Positions 10,146 through 20,996 of a stretch of 64,000 bases of DNA are shown here, in pieces; the stretch's first letter is position 1, and each line of letters begins with the position of its first letter. Made by a program: the position numbers and the translations under genes. A model generated the notes under the pieces. It saw only the letters and a program-made list of their open reading frames with translations. It searched no databases and had not been told where the DNA came from. Where the stretch lies: contig VCMS01000220.1 in the NCBI GenBank assembly GCA_022539475.1, positions 29,854 to 93,853 on the forward strand, given 5' to 3'. The DNA comes from Gracilaria domingensis (lineage: Eukaryota; Rhodophyta; Florideophyceae; Gracilariales; Gracilariaceae).

Positions 10146-11570
10146 GAGAACGGGCTTGAGTAGGGTCACAAGACTGAGAAGGGGTGTAACGACGGTACCG
10201 GAGCGTCCTAGGCTTCAAGTGTAATGAGATTTTGCATGGTTGATTGATTTGAACAAGATAATCTCACGCTTCTGAGCTTGAAGCCGTCTTGTATGTTTTG
10301 ACCATACTTTTGCGTTGATTAAGTGGGAGGCGAGTGAGCAGAGAAGGGAGAAACAGCGTGATCGTGCATGAACATGGACGCTATCTAGACACTATACGCA
10401 AGGCGATTGGGGCGATGGCTGGCAACTGGCGGGAGGGGATGGGGCGTCATCCTGGAGGTGAGACTGGACTCCAGTCACTTGACTGCATTGTATGAGTTTC
10501 AGACCGACGTTATGCTGTCACTAGAGTAGAAAGGTCAGGCTACACGACGAGGCTTGAGCACGATGCATACATGCCACAAATTTAAGTGCTCAGAGCAAAC
10601 CTTGTAAGAATGTAGGCTGATGTGATTCGGTGCAGAAGCGTGTCGCTTCAACGACATGAGCAGAGACTAGTACCGACACGCACATGCCTCGTAGGCAGAA
10701 CGGCGCGCTGCACAGGGTGTAATTGAGATGCAGACGGTGACAAGGAGAAAGGCCAAATGAATTGCGGGGCGCTTCCGTCGGCTACACGTGAGAGGAAGAC
10801 TTCTCACGTCGATGGCAAGTAAGGTACAAGCACCGTCGGTATGCTCTCGCAGTTTCTCGCCGAAACTGATCACTCTTTCCAACCGCACCGCGGCTATCAT
10901 ACGTGTGGCGAAGGCGAGCTGCTACGAGTGAATGGCGGCGGCGCGGTGGAAGTTGGACAGCGGCCCAAATTTAGCGCGATCGCGGCACGTGGAGCTGATC
11001 CTCGTCGGCTCACCGCATGTTCCAACGCGTCGAAACGCAACCAGGCTGGACTCGTTGATTCACAGATTCTGATTTTCAGAACGCAGCGCGCCATCCATCG
11101 CTCACCGGCGATGTCGGCGGGGACACGGGTGCCAGCGTCCACACGCACCCGCCCTGGCCACGCCGACACGCTGGTCCTGGCGTGTACAGCATGCCACGTC
11201 GTCCACTTGCTCGTGTTATTCCCGCCAGCGTGGCACGGCGCGCATGTTACAGATGCCGACGTAGTCAGGTTGTACAAGGGTGCTGCACCTGTCACAGCCG
11301 CATGCATCGACGCCGAGAAATCGGGGCCCACTCGGTCTCTGCCACATGTGCGACTACCTGTTGCCGCATCCTCGCGCCTACCACTGGCGCAACGCCATTG
11401 CGCCGCCGATACGCCCGCATTCGTCCTGCGACTGCCCGCATCAGTCTGCGTCACCGTCCACCTTGCTGCCGCCACTGCCGCCTCTGCCGCCAAGCCCGGC
11501 CAGCGCTCTGCCACCATGTCGGACAAGCAGTCTCACGAGCAAGCCCCGCGCCGCGGCGGCGCGGCGTCCA
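10146..11570. other. Shared upstream region between two secreted-protein genes
   Basis: The two paralogous secreted-protein genes diverge from this 1.4-kb region. From about 10840 it becomes GC-rich and shows long overlapping open frames on several strands. None has a motif or a biased composition I would accept as a gene. It is treated as promoter or non-coding sequence. Confidence 0.4.
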
Positions 11571-11577
11571 TATAAAG
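11571..11577 (+). promoter_or_regulatory. TATA box of second secreted protein gene
   Basis: TATAAAG, 73 bp upstream of the ATG at 11650. Confidence 0.55.
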
Positions 11578-11649
11578 CGATACCTTCCACCCGGATCACT
11601 CCCCGCCAACCGCTCACGTACCCTAGGACGTCTCCACATATCGTGAACA

Positions 11650-11976
11650 ATGGCTCGATCCACTGGCATCTCACTTTTGGCTAAGCTTCTCGTGGCCGTC
11701 GGCATGCTGCAGCTCACTGCTGCGCAGGCGCCTGAGCCCGTCGGTCTCGGCGCCGAGAAGCTCGAGCCTTTGCCGCCGGCGCCAGCTTCTACGGTGCCAT
11801 TGACCGTCACGGTGCTCCCACCGCCGCAGATCGCCGCCTTCTTCAACGTGCAGCAGCAGGCTGCCTCTCCGTCTCCAGTCGCTGTCTCCGTAGAGCCCGA
11901 AGTTGAGGAGCCCACTGCCACCCCCGTCGCTGAGGAACCGATTCCGACGCCATTTGTCGTGCCTATGCCTTGTTAG
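11650..11976 (+). CDS. Small secreted Pro/Val/Glu-rich protein, paralogue of the 9644 gene
   Basis: A 108-residue protein with a signal peptide (hydrophobic LLAKLLVAVGMLQLTAA, predicted cut before QAP). It is followed by QAPEPVGLGAEKLEPLPPA, the same block as in the minus-strand gene at 9644-10030, with the PxPVGxGAExLxPLPP residues kept. After that the two diverge completely: this one has an acidic Pro/Val/Glu tail (EPEVEEPTATPVAEEP) ending in a single Cys, while the other is basic and Arg/Thr-rich. The conserved block may therefore be an anchor or processing signal and the tails the variable part. The function is unknown. The start is fixed by the TATA box and signal peptide. Confidence 0.75.
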   Translation: MARSTGISLLAKLLVAVGMLQLTAAQAPEPVGLGAEKLEPLPPAPASTVPLTVTVLPPPQIAAFFNVQQQAASPSPVAVSVEPEVEEPTATPVAEEPIPTPFVVPMPC

Positions 11977-13730
11977 AGCCCACAGGCGGTTTTGGTTCCA
12001 CGCACCGAGTGCCTTGCTCGGTGAATTGGTTCCTTTTCAATGCAGTCGTTTAGGATGGTCACGTTCTGGTGCCTCTGTGCTTTTCTTGTAGCCAGTTCTA
12101 ACTCGGTACTATCAAAAGTAAAACTTCTTTGACAAAATTAATATCATGTCAACCAAACTGGTTGTGGCGTTACATCTCACAGAATGTGAAGCTCCCCATG
12201 TGACACAACGAAGTGTCAACCTTTCTAAGAACTGGCATTCTCGTTGAGGATCTTATACCACTTTCCACCATACAGGCCCTCTTCTGCTGAGTTGCAATGC
12301 GCACCAATAGCTCGCATGTCTCAAACATTGACTTGAAACGACCGCCGATACGTACTTGTCACAAGCTTGAGGCGATGTTTGAGTCTGCATCCACACCCTG
12401 ACAGCTTGTCGCCCGATGATACGTGTTGTGGAACAAAATGGCTATGCCTGACGTAGCATAGTTAGTCCACGTCCGAGTTTCGGTTTATCTGTTCGGTCGT
12501 CCTAGCCCTGCGGAAATAGAATCTCAAGACTTGTGTACTATACGAAATGAGAAGGAAAACTTTCGACTGCAGGACGCATAGCTATTCTCGTCCGACTTAT
12601 TTCGCGAGGCACTGGTGGTGCACGGTTTGTTGGAAGTCATCAGCAATGGTCAAGCAAGGAGCACTTGCGGTCACCAGTTATGATGAGTCAGGCGGTCATT
12701 ATCTCAGCTGAGCAAAAGAGAATGCCTCATTTACGAAGTAGATGCCACTGGACCTTGAAGGCCATCATTGTGAGACCACAGGACTAGTCGAGAGAGTTCC
12801 ATCGAGGAAGCATCTAGAATGCTCCGGAAGCAACTAGAACATGGTTCTTTTTAAGTTCCCTGGAAGCCTCTAAATCCTTCTGTAGAAATCCTGAGAGAAA
12901 CATGATGATGTAGGAACCTTATATTTTATAGAACCATCTACAATATTTCATGAAGAAAGTAACAGAGCTCGCAAGACTCTCTGTCTTGTTTGAAACAGCG
13001 CAACGAAGAGTCATTAATGAAACCTTGAGTATGTTTAAACCTTTCCGTCATGATGCCTTCGTAAAAAGAATCAGAATAGGACTTCGATTCATTGACAACT
13101 ATTCTACAAACGGACGCTCGGTTTGGCGGCTTTCTACATACAAGAACTTTTTGGTCGAAATGCACGTATAGCGGCGGTGTAAAGGTTTCTCCTTTGCGAG
13201 AAACTCGTCATCGGCAGTACTGATTAACATGCATTGTACCTGCTGAGAAACATATGCCCAATAAGCAGCTTGAGTCCAGTTTAGCAGAGAACCGATTGCT
13301 TTGTGCACGCTCTAGAGCCCACAGGGATTTATCAGAGATATTCTGAGAGAGGGTCGAGGTCTTACTTGGCTAATAATATAGCAAACAACAAATAGTCTAC
13401 AGATATGAGAGTTGTGGATGTTATTTTGTAGTACAATGACGCGGCTGGTGACTATAAAAGGGTTGAGACACAGTACAGAGGACCAGGCAGAGCGCCGGAG
13501 TTGCTCATTGGTTTTTCCATAGTGACGACGCCCACAAAAAGCAGAACTTATTGTTCGCCTTCAGCTTGTTGATCTTTATTAGTTGGTAGAAATGGGATTG
13601 AACGACAAGCAGCAACTTGTCGTCGAGAGAAAGGCATTTGCCTTTCTCCCACAGCAAGACCGAAATAGATAGAGCTGTACCCAACACAAAAGAACAGTTT
13701 CGTAGGAGCTGATAGATCTGCAGCGCGAAC
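11977..13730. other. Intergenic region, no supported gene
   Basis: No motif-bearing reading frame. A CTATAAAAGGG box at about 13454 followed by a GC-rich leader resembles an LTR-type core promoter but no matching LTR was found. Confidence 0.4.
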
Positions 13731-13736
13731 GTCTCG

Positions 13737-13949
13737 TCATCCAGTAATAAGCGGTTTCAAGCGCGACAGTCCATCAGCGGCATTGAGCTTTGAGCAGATG
13801 TGAATAAGAGAGACGCGAATGTTAAAAGCCAAAATAAATGCTGCAAACCGACGACAGCGCAGATGGGGAATGGAGATAATCTTCCTTTGTCCATTTTTCC
13901 GAGGGTAACCATAGAATCGATGAAGAAAACGACCCAATTCGAAATACAA
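13737..13949 (-). pseudogene. Retroelement RNase H tail fragment
   Basis: The minus-strand reading ends VSLIHICSKLNAADGLSRLKP. This resembles the conserved end of retroelement RNase H domains (H..G..N..AD.LSR), including the Asn-x-x-Ala-Asp and Leu-Ser-Arg core. Upstream residues are too diverged to place. It is a short relic, with no flanking LTR recognised. Confidence 0.45.
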
Positions 13950-15020
13950 TCTAAAACTACCCCGTTGAAGGCTAGAACGGCTGTCGCGGCTTCGGGGTAG
14001 GTAATATGTTCTTCATTACGCCACGTTTAGACAAAAGCTGTCGCCTACGATATTTTTCGATAAATAACTTTTGATAGAGCAACATGTGGTGCAATCCCAG
14101 AAAAGAAAAAGCCAGCAAGGGAGTTTGAATCCCCGCTCTCAGACGAGGTTTGCGCAGCGACAGTGCACCCCATATCGTTCAGAGTGGATGTAAATCCACG
14201 AACATTTCAGGCTTTACTACAGGGTTAAGAAAAAATGCTCAAATGAGAAACAGTGCCCAAAAAAGCAAACACAGCAGTGTAAATTAAGATGACCAATGGT
14301 GGTATCTGTAGCTAAATGTAGACATCCAAAGATAAAACAACTAAATAGGTATAGGCGTTAATGAACCAAACCACTGGTAAAAAGAAAACAAAGAACAGAA
14401 AAAAACCCAAGTACTAATGCAAAGAGAAAATATAAGTCAGTAAACAAATATATGTGCACTTTACGAGTCACACGAAAAACAAAATAAAAACAAGACCAAT
14501 GATGGTATGCACTGCGTGCACTCTTCTGTGTGGAGCTGAGGGATAATTTGACCGTGCTCCAATAAGTCGCTCCTCAAGGAGTTACAATCGTGGCGCAAGC
14601 AAAACAGCTAGAGTCGGCCACCGGGTTACTTTTACTACATTGGATATGACGGTGGCCCATCACCTGAGTAGTAGAATCGGCGGCTCTCTAGAGGGGTATA
14701 AAAAATATCTAAGTAATAGATTAATCTAGCACCTTGTGCGCACCTCCCGTCCCGGGCAGTCTTGACAGTGTTCGACCAAAACCCACGCGGTATTTCTAAA
14801 AATGAAGAAAAGACTGAGTCCATCCAAACAACCCAATTTTAGGATACATGTACACATTGCGGGTCCAGATCTACGTTATCGTGCTACTCATAACCTCCAG
14901 TTTCCCATCGATGAGCTTCTCAATAACTTATGATTGCCACTACCGAAACGGTATCTTTGAAAAAGTTTTGCTCTACACATCCCACTTCTTAAAAGAAAAC
15001 CGCCCTAGTTAAGGACGAAT
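13950..15020. other. AT-rich non-coding stretch
   Basis: A-rich sequence (14220-14500 especially) with no supported coding region or RNA gene. Confidence 0.4.
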
Positions 15021-15244
15021 TCCGTGACGGACATCAGTATTAATATACTACCGCGTTTGTGGGTTCTGAACGTTTGGCTTCTATACATCCACACTCCGAT
15101 CTCATACCAGTCTCTCCAAACCTCTCGAACGCAAGTGTATCTATACCCTTCCTACTTTCTCCTTCGAAATCTTCGATATCGGAAAGCAACTCTAACCAAC
15201 CGATTCCTCCGTCTTCCTGACAACAGCTCACCGGTTGCACTACA

Positions 15245-16738
15245 GTGGGCGCGTGGAACGCTTCCGATCCTATGCCGACCGTGCCGGCCGGTCCAACTTG
15301 GATTCCGCGGAGGGTACTTGTCAACCGTGATCCTTTGCAGGACCCCCGATTGTATTCCCGGGCACCTCGATTCCATACCGTAGCGGTAAATGACGCCGCA
15401 TTGTTAGACTCGTATGACGAGAATGGTGTACGTCCTGGTGACCTTCCAGTTGCGGTTGCCCAGTGTAGAGCAACGCATTTTGCGTGGTTATCAGGATGAT
15501 GCGCCTCATATACTCAGGGGAGTGATACGAGGATGCACTCGAAGAGTTATGAGTTGGACCCAATTTTGGCGGTTACTTTTGGAATGGCTTTCCCACAGTT
15601 ACCTGTAATCAGGGTTGCCATTGCTGGCCAATACCGCTAGGTGGACGCGTGTACTACACCACCGTGTGTGTGCATATTACGGGACAATAGGTAGTGCACC
15701 TGAGGTGCCTGACACTGGGCTAGCCACGTGTACGGACCCCTGCGGGTGTGCACCACGTGTACATAGTTAGTTTAGACCTACTTAGGTGAGCTCGACCTCG
15801 TCGTCGCGAGCACCTTTGTAAAGTCAACCCGAGCACTTCTAAGTGAACTCTTTGTCGAGTAGCGCTCTCCTGAGTGGACTCACACGAGTGAGGCTCTGGC
15901 GCCAACCGCCTACGTGGGTTATCACTCTCGCGAGTATAGCCACGTCTGGTTACGGTGGTCCTACCCTCTCGGTACCTTTGAGGAACATCTGTCGTTGATG
16001 TCGGGACCTGAGGGTCGTACCGAGGAGGTATAGGACTAGATTACGAAGTGATCCGACTCTGTATAGAGTTTTGCCGTGTTTACGGAAACCCGTGCATTAC
16101 CGTTGGAGGATCTCTCCCCGCTCCGGGCACAGTGCCGAGGAGGCCCTACCTGTCGCGTGTGGGTGTTGTTTGGTTGTTGTTTTCTGTTGCTTTCCCTCTC
16201 GGGACTACACCTGTCGTTGGTCGTGTTTCATCGTTGCCGATACCACCCCATCTCTGGAGTTTCTCATCGTTTCCTCACCACGTGGCCTAGCACCTCTGTA
16301 GGTATAGCCAGTTGCCACTTCGGCCTTACAACCGAGTTACGGTGGTACAGAGGGCTCTGTCACTGGTCTGCCATCTCTCACGAGAGCGGACCTCCGGACA
16401 GTCTGGTGGGTTTCACTGTTCCGAGTTTGCCCCACACTCAGTAGATGGATTGGCGCGTGCGCGTCGCGATACCTATTGCTCATCTCCGGGTGAGACATGG
16501 TCAGACTCGTGACGACGCGAGAAGTAACATGGCGAGAATCGCATACCAACGCTTGGTCCGTACCCCTGGTAATACCTTCATTCCACCCGAGTACGGGTTC
16601 GATATTGCCATCTTCCAAACTCGCCGAGAAGAATCTTACGGTGCCAACTTTTCTGCCTTTTGCAACTGTGAAAACGACGCGGATGATCCTGTAAAGAACC
16701 AGAGCTGCGTTTGCTGGCCATGCATTAAAGATAACTGA
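15245..16738 (+). pseudogene. Older, interrupted copy of the chromovirus antisense gene
   Basis: Two plus-strand segments, 15245-about 15470 and 16445-16738, are homologous to consecutive parts of the antisense gene at 18686. In the first, RDP...AP...AV.D..LLDSY...G..PGDLPVAVA matches RDP...AP...AVRDTELVDSY..DGQLPGGLPADV. In the second, DWRVRVAIP...TR...NMARIAYQR...P.....P.EYGFDIA matches DWIARVAVIP...TRQFVRNEMARIGYAR...P.....PAQYQYDVA. They are separated by about 950 bp of unrelated, hairpin-rich DNA, read here as an insertion. As in the chromovirus, the copy lies antisense to a reverse transcriptase relic immediately downstream, so the pairing is old. It is broken and unlikely to be expressed as a whole. 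Confidence 0.65.
15500..16440. repeat. Hairpin-rich insertion inside the old antisense gene
   Basis: This block interrupts the pseudogene. It contains many perfect micro-palindromes, for example GCACCTGAGGTGC at 15696-15708, CTCACACGAGTGAG at 15879-15892 and ACTCTCGCGAGT at 15924-15935. The style is the same as in the neighbouring chromovirus LTRs. It could be a solo LTR of a related element, but I could not identify its ends or a target duplication. Confidence 0.4.
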
Positions 16739-17505
16739 GATGTCATCAATAATTTGAAGCAGAAGCGGAGAACTAGGAGAAATGAGAAAGGGCCATTTTT
16801 CGGGGGTGAAGGAAATCAAATCCATGGAAGGAAAGGGCGCGAGATTGGACTGACGAAAGATGTGGGACGCTTGATGTAGTAGGCTTTGGGCAAAAGTATG
16901 GCTGACGTACACAGAGCATTTAAAGCCCATTGGCATTGATGCCTGGCACGGCCGAAGCAGTGTGTTGCCTGTGATGTGCTGATCAAGACTAGTGGTGATG
17001 TCCTGGATAGTGCCGGATGGAAGGTCCTTTGCCAGCACTTTCGGAAGCGGGAACAGGCGAGAGAGAGAAAACCGGAAGCGTGATGTTATGAAACATGGTT
17101 TCAACATCAAAAAAGAAGCCAGAGAGATTTTCAGTAGCTTGGATCGAAGAGAATAGCTCAGGATCTGGTAGAAAGGTGTGGAGCGGATCTGCAAGAAGCT
17201 GGTTTTGGATCTTTGGACAGGAAATTAATCTGTCGCTGTCGCGGGACTTTGTCACTGCAAAGAGGGTGAGCTGGATAACATCGGCTAAACTGGTGTAGCT
17301 TGGGGACTCAATCTGTATGACAGACCAGTTGATCATTCCTGCTGAATGTAAACGAGAGACAAGTCTGATATATTTGCGCGGTGTGGTGTGAGTAATCGGC
17401 TTTGGGCAGGGCTGGAGCAGGACATTGCTTGTTGCTCGAAAGGAGCACTTTAACTAAGTAGGCTTCGAAAGGGGACTGACCACTAGAGGGAAAGAGATGC
17501 TGCAC
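16700..17505 (-). pseudogene. Reverse transcriptase relic (non-Gypsy type)
   Basis: Minus-strand frames carry, in order, FFFDVETMFHNITLP (the RT palm Asp block), LRPCQASMPMGFKCSVYVSHTFAQSLL (the equivalent of QxxLPFGLxxSP) and LLLQIIDDISVIF (a YxDD-like catalytic box with Ile for Tyr). Frame changes separate them, so the copy is dead. The MPMGFK signature differs from the chromovirus RT in this window, so this is a different retroelement lineage. Its minus orientation, with the old antisense gene just beyond its 3' side, mirrors the chromovirus layout. Material up to about 17770 probably belongs to the same relic. Confidence 0.6.
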
Positions 17506-17780
17506 TTCTTTGGGAGTCCGATTTATCCACTGAACGGCGTTGGAGGGATGAGGAGGGGGTTTATTGGTGGGCAGCGCGATTCGGTCGGGGTCGATTCTTT
17601 TGAAAATTCTGTCGTCGAAACTCGCTTCGGGATCGTTGAAGAGAGGTAAGAGATCTCCAGGTAGGTGAAAGGAATCGGAAAGAAGATTGTGTGATACAGA
17701 AGGACAATTGGGATTTGTTGAGGAATTGCGCTGTCGGAGGTGATTAGATGATATAAGGGCAAGTATTGTGCTCTGTGTGG

Positions 17781-18632
17781 TGCAAACCCTCGACGGGAAA
17801 ACAACAAGCCGCGTCGCGGACGGGCACCTCAGGGTGTTCAGACCCTGCTCCCTGTGAAGGGCAGTCGAGCGGCAGAACCCTCCGATAGGGCCAACACGAG
17901 CCGGGTGTAAATCCGGGTGGCCCCGATCTGGGCGTGCAGTCGGAGGTAGAAGGGGTAGAATCGGCGTAGGTATCCGGATGGTTCCGGCGAGCCACAGCGA
18001 GTGGGGGTATCCAGCCCAACGGTATGGGGCGACAAAAGATCAACAAACGAGCCGCACTGCGGAGCACTGACTCGCGATAAGCGGGAAAACTCCCGAGACA
18101 AATGGGACAAACCTACAATGTAGGGCAGAGTAGCGAAAGCCGTAAGACGGAAATGAAAACAATAAAATAGATGAGAAAAGTGCCGTGACGACGGATCAGT
18201 ACTCTTCAGGGACGGAGGTTGGTTGATCAGCCCGGAATGGCGGCGGTATTCCCCAGGATGGGGCTTGTGACCGTGCGCAAGCGGCAAGAAGATCAGAGCC
18301 AAAGGCCTCGTTGAGGTTTACTTCCCTTACAGTGGCGGCAAGTGCCGCCACTTATATACGGCACTTGAAAATATCCATTAAAATATCTAGCTATCCGGCG
18401 ATGCCGGCCAATACACTACAGGTGTGCACCTGTGGCAAGTTTGCCACGGCGCACCCGCTATCGGGCCAACTTGGCACACGTGTGGAGAAATACTACCCTT
18501 CCTAGGCATACCCCAAAATAGGGCCACTATCACAGTAGCCTCTCATAACCTGAGGTGTCGAAGCCGGTAACGGATCAACAAACTATGAAAAGAACCTCGG
18601 TGCATCCCCACAAAAGGGCGTTTTGCTCTACA
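17781..18632 (-). repeat. 3' LTR of chromovirus
   Basis: 852 bp, near-identical to 28648-29497. TG...CA termini on the element strand. It carries several perfect stem-loops, e.g. CCGGCGATGCCGG at 18395, ACAGGTGTGCACCTGT at 18418, GTGGCAAGTTTGCCAC at 18432, and a 10-bp stem with a 2-nt loop at 18331-18352. Confidence 0.9.
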
Positions 18633-18645
18633 TCTCCGCCTTCTC
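18633..18645 (-). other. Polypurine tract
   Basis: On the element strand GAGAAGGCGGAGA directly abuts the TGTAGAGC start of the 3' LTR, the expected site for plus-strand priming. Confidence 0.6.
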
Positions 18646-18685
18646 AGGCTGAGACACCGACCCCGTCGGCTCGACACGCCTCGCG

Positions 18686-19528
18686 ATGGAGGGATATAAG
18701 GAGGTATCCCAAGACGGGTCTGCCGAGAACTGTTCGGAGCCACCAACACCTCCGGTGTCCATAGCGAACCTCGCCATCACGAGCTCCCCTGCGATGTCCA
18801 ACGCACCGAACGGCCCTCCGTCCTCGACGGCACGTATGCAAGTGTCCAACCCGCCATTCCGGTCTGTACCTCTTCCGCAGTCAGCGGCTGCCTCTCAACC
18901 GGGCTCTTCCGGACAGGATCACGCTCCAGCTCAGGCTGGTCCCGCGCCCGTGTGGGATTGGTTCAACGCCGAGATGCCAGCTACGCTGGGTGGGTGGCCT
19001 ACCGCAGGCGCGTTACGCATCCGGGATCCGCACCGGCACAGTTTTCTTTTCGCCCAGGCTCCCTGGCTTGACGCCGAGGCCGTTCGGGATACCGAGCTCG
19101 TCGACTCGTACGCTGTCGACGGTCAACTCCCTGGTGGGCTTCCTGCTGACGTTACCCGTTCATGGGACTGGATCGCCCGCGTTGCGGTTATACCGAGTTG
19201 CCTGTTTGTAGGTCGAAACGAGACAAGACAGTTCGTTCGCAATGAGATGGCCCGGATTGGGTACGCGCGACACTTCCGGGCTCCGAATGAACATCCGGTG
19301 CCGGCACAGTACCAGTACGACGTGGCACGCTACCGAACTTTCGGCGAAGTCGGCTACGGCGACCACTTAGCCAACGCGTTGGACAAAATTGACCGATATT
19401 CGGACACCGTTCAGCCGCAGCAGGAGTTGCTCCTGTGGGCGCGGCCTATTCTTCGCGCCGAGTTCCGGTTCCTTCGCCGTCCTGGACGGTCTCAATTTCA
19501 TGAAGGCCTCCGATTCGAGAGGAAATAG
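18686..19528 (+). CDS. Antisense accessory gene of the chromovirus, 5' part
   Basis: A 280-residue reading frame on the strand opposite to gag-pol, starting 54 bp inside the internal region from the LTR edge. The first 85 residues are Pro/Ser-rich and probably disordered. A Trp/Tyr-rich globular region follows, with conserved blocks RDPHRHSFLFAQAPWLDAEAV, DSYAVDGQLPGGLP, WDWIARVAV and NEMARIGYARHF. These blocks recur in the decayed copy at 15245-16738, so the gene has been kept through divergence of two elements. The frame ends at TAG 19526-19528 and continues in the same frame as the next entry. I do not recognise the family. The LTR next to it could supply an outward promoter, but none is proven. 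Confidence 0.6.
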   Translation: MEGYKEVSQDGSAENCSEPPTPPVSIANLAITSSPAMSNAPNGPPSSTARMQVSNPPFRSVPLPQSAAASQPGSSGQDHAPAQAGPAPVWDWFNAEMPATLGGWPTAGALRIRDPHRHSFLFAQAPWLDAEAVRDTELVDSYAVDGQLPGGLPADVTRSWDWIARVAVIPSCLFVGRNETRQFVRNEMARIGYARHFRAPNEHPVPAQYQYDVARYRTFGEVGYGDHLANALDKIDRYSDTVQPQQELLLWARPILRAEFRFLRRPGRSQFHEGLRFERK

Positions 19529-19543
19529 CGTTCCCGCTTCGGA

Positions 19544-20491
19544 GTGCTGGCGCCGTACCAGTGCACGGAGGTGGAGCACATCGCGCGTCACTCCCATACT
19601 GGGCGATACCTGCCGCTGCCGTCATTTTGGCCCGCGGTCGAAGTCCCACGAGGGTGTCACGTAGAGCTACCGCACTGCCTAACTTACATAGGCTCGTATT
19701 TCATGAACGATCCGCCTCGCGGCCTGTGGAGCATTCTGTCAACAGAATGGACCGTCCGCGTTCCGGCTTTCCTCCTCATCGAGGCATATGATTCGTACCG
19801 AGTTTGGTTCATCCCGGAGCTCATCCGGCAAGCGATCCGAGCGTTGGATCTCTCCGAAGTGCTTGGCTCGGTCCGCAATGCGCGCGAAGCCACCACGTTG
19901 GTGGACGTCATAGACCAGATTGACTGGAATGAGGTGCCTGCTAGTCAGGTTTCCGACGGGGTTCGTCGGCAGTCGGACCGTTCTCCCGGACGGAACGTCA
20001 ACGAAGGCGACGTCGTATACTTTGAACTATGGATTTGGGAGGTAATTGGTCCCGCTGAGGCGGCTGGTCGCCGCCGAGAGGAGCGATATATCCGGGAAGG
20101 GCACCCGCGTGGGTTCGTATACGTCGATGACGACGGTGATGACCCTACTGAGGGAGGAAGCCCCATGGATAAGGGGAGCCCAGATGGCGTGGGGGAAGAA
20201 CCAGAGCCCGAAGCTATGGGCGACGACGACGACGTCGTGGTCGTGGTCCCACCCGCTGTAGCGGCTCCCGACCCGACCGGCCCGTGGGCTCAGGACGTAG
20301 CATCCACCGGGGGCGGCAGTTCCTCTCTCACTCCGCGAGCGGCGGTCATCCGCGACTTCCTCCGAGGCGTGGGAGTGGCCGTTCCCGATACGGTGACCGA
20401 CGAGTCGGAGTTGCAAGCGATAGCGGCACAGCGCTTCTCCGGGGCTCCCGGTAGTGGGGGCACCCCAGGTGCTGGGTCGCCCGGCGCGTAA
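19544..20491 (+). CDS. Antisense accessory gene of the chromovirus, 3' part
   Basis: In the same frame as the preceding 280-codon segment and separated from it by one TAG, so the original gene was probably about 600 codons. This part is 315 residues. The first 175 are compact, with a Trp-rich core (PSFWPAVEVP, RGLWSILSTEWTVRVPAFLLIEAYDSY, YFELWIWEVIGPAEA). The remainder is disordered: an acidic run around MGDDDDVVVVVPP, then Pro/Gly/Ser-rich sequence. It starts at the first ORF start after the stop; if the TAG is a mutation, there is no separate start. No known domain recognised. It ends about 500 bp from the convergent chromodomain frame, with a hairpin array between them. Confidence 0.5.
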   Translation: MLAPYQCTEVEHIARHSHTGRYLPLPSFWPAVEVPRGCHVELPHCLTYIGSYFMNDPPRGLWSILSTEWTVRVPAFLLIEAYDSYRVWFIPELIRQAIRALDLSEVLGSVRNAREATTLVDVIDQIDWNEVPASQVSDGVRRQSDRSPGRNVNEGDVVYFELWIWEVIGPAEAAGRRREERYIREGHPRGFVYVDDDGDDPTEGGSPMDKGSPDGVGEEPEPEAMGDDDDVVVVVPPAVAAPDPTGPWAQDVASTGGGSSSLTPRAAVIRDFLRGVGVAVPDTVTDESELQAIAAQRFSGAPGSGGTPGAGSPGA

Positions 20492-20838
20492 TTCCCCGGC
20501 TCGCGATCCCTGACGGGCTACGGTAGTCCGCGATAGACCCCGATGATGAGCGGCGACTGAATAGTTAGAGGTAAACTTCTCCAGCCGTGCTGGCTTGGCT
20601 CAAACTCTTCGTCTTGTTCTCCCCCTTCTCAGTGAGCAATACCTCATTCGAGGCTGTTGCGAATGGCCCACAAGAGAGGGGTAACTCTTCCGCACAAGCG
20701 GCTGTAGCGATAAAACTTCTTAGTCTTCCTTCCAGTGTCCTGGATTCTTCTCCTTCTTCTTAGGCTTCTTTCCTCTTCTTCTTCTCCACCGTAAGTGGCT
20801 TCCGCGTTTCGCGGCATGTTTGTTCAGCAAAAAGCTGT

Positions 20839-20971
20839 CCGCTTAGAGCGGCCTGGTCCGCCTGAGGCGGCTAAGTGATCTCAAATAAACTTAGTTTCAT
20901 CCGCTTGACGCGGCATATTCTTGCGTAATGCAATACTGTCCGCATGAGGCGGCATATTCCGTCTGAGACGG
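20839..20971. repeat. Array of five short hairpins between convergent genes
   Basis: Five stem-loops of 13 nt lie within 133 bp: CCGC-TTAGA-GCGG (20839), CCGCC-TGA-GGCGG (20858), CCGC-TTGAC-GCGG (20901), CCGC-ATGAG-GCGG (20940) and CCGTC-TGA-GACGG (20959). They sit between the 3' ends of the antisense gene and the pol-chromodomain frame. A role in RNA 3'-end formation or stability is possible but unproven. The rest of 20492-20996 holds no gene. Confidence 0.75.
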
Positions 20972-20996
20972 CTGTGCTCAATAGAGACGTGAGTGG

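Noticed and set aside
10841-11575. Overlapping frames of 244 codons (+) and 209 codons (-) in the GC-rich region before the secreted-protein gene
   Set aside because: No motif, low-complexity composition, frames open on several strands at once, and the TATA box of the real gene lies at the end of the stretch; a by-product of high GC.
13440-13530. LTR core promoter around CTATAAAAGGG
   Set aside because: No matching second LTR, primer-binding site or adjacent coding region in the right orientation.
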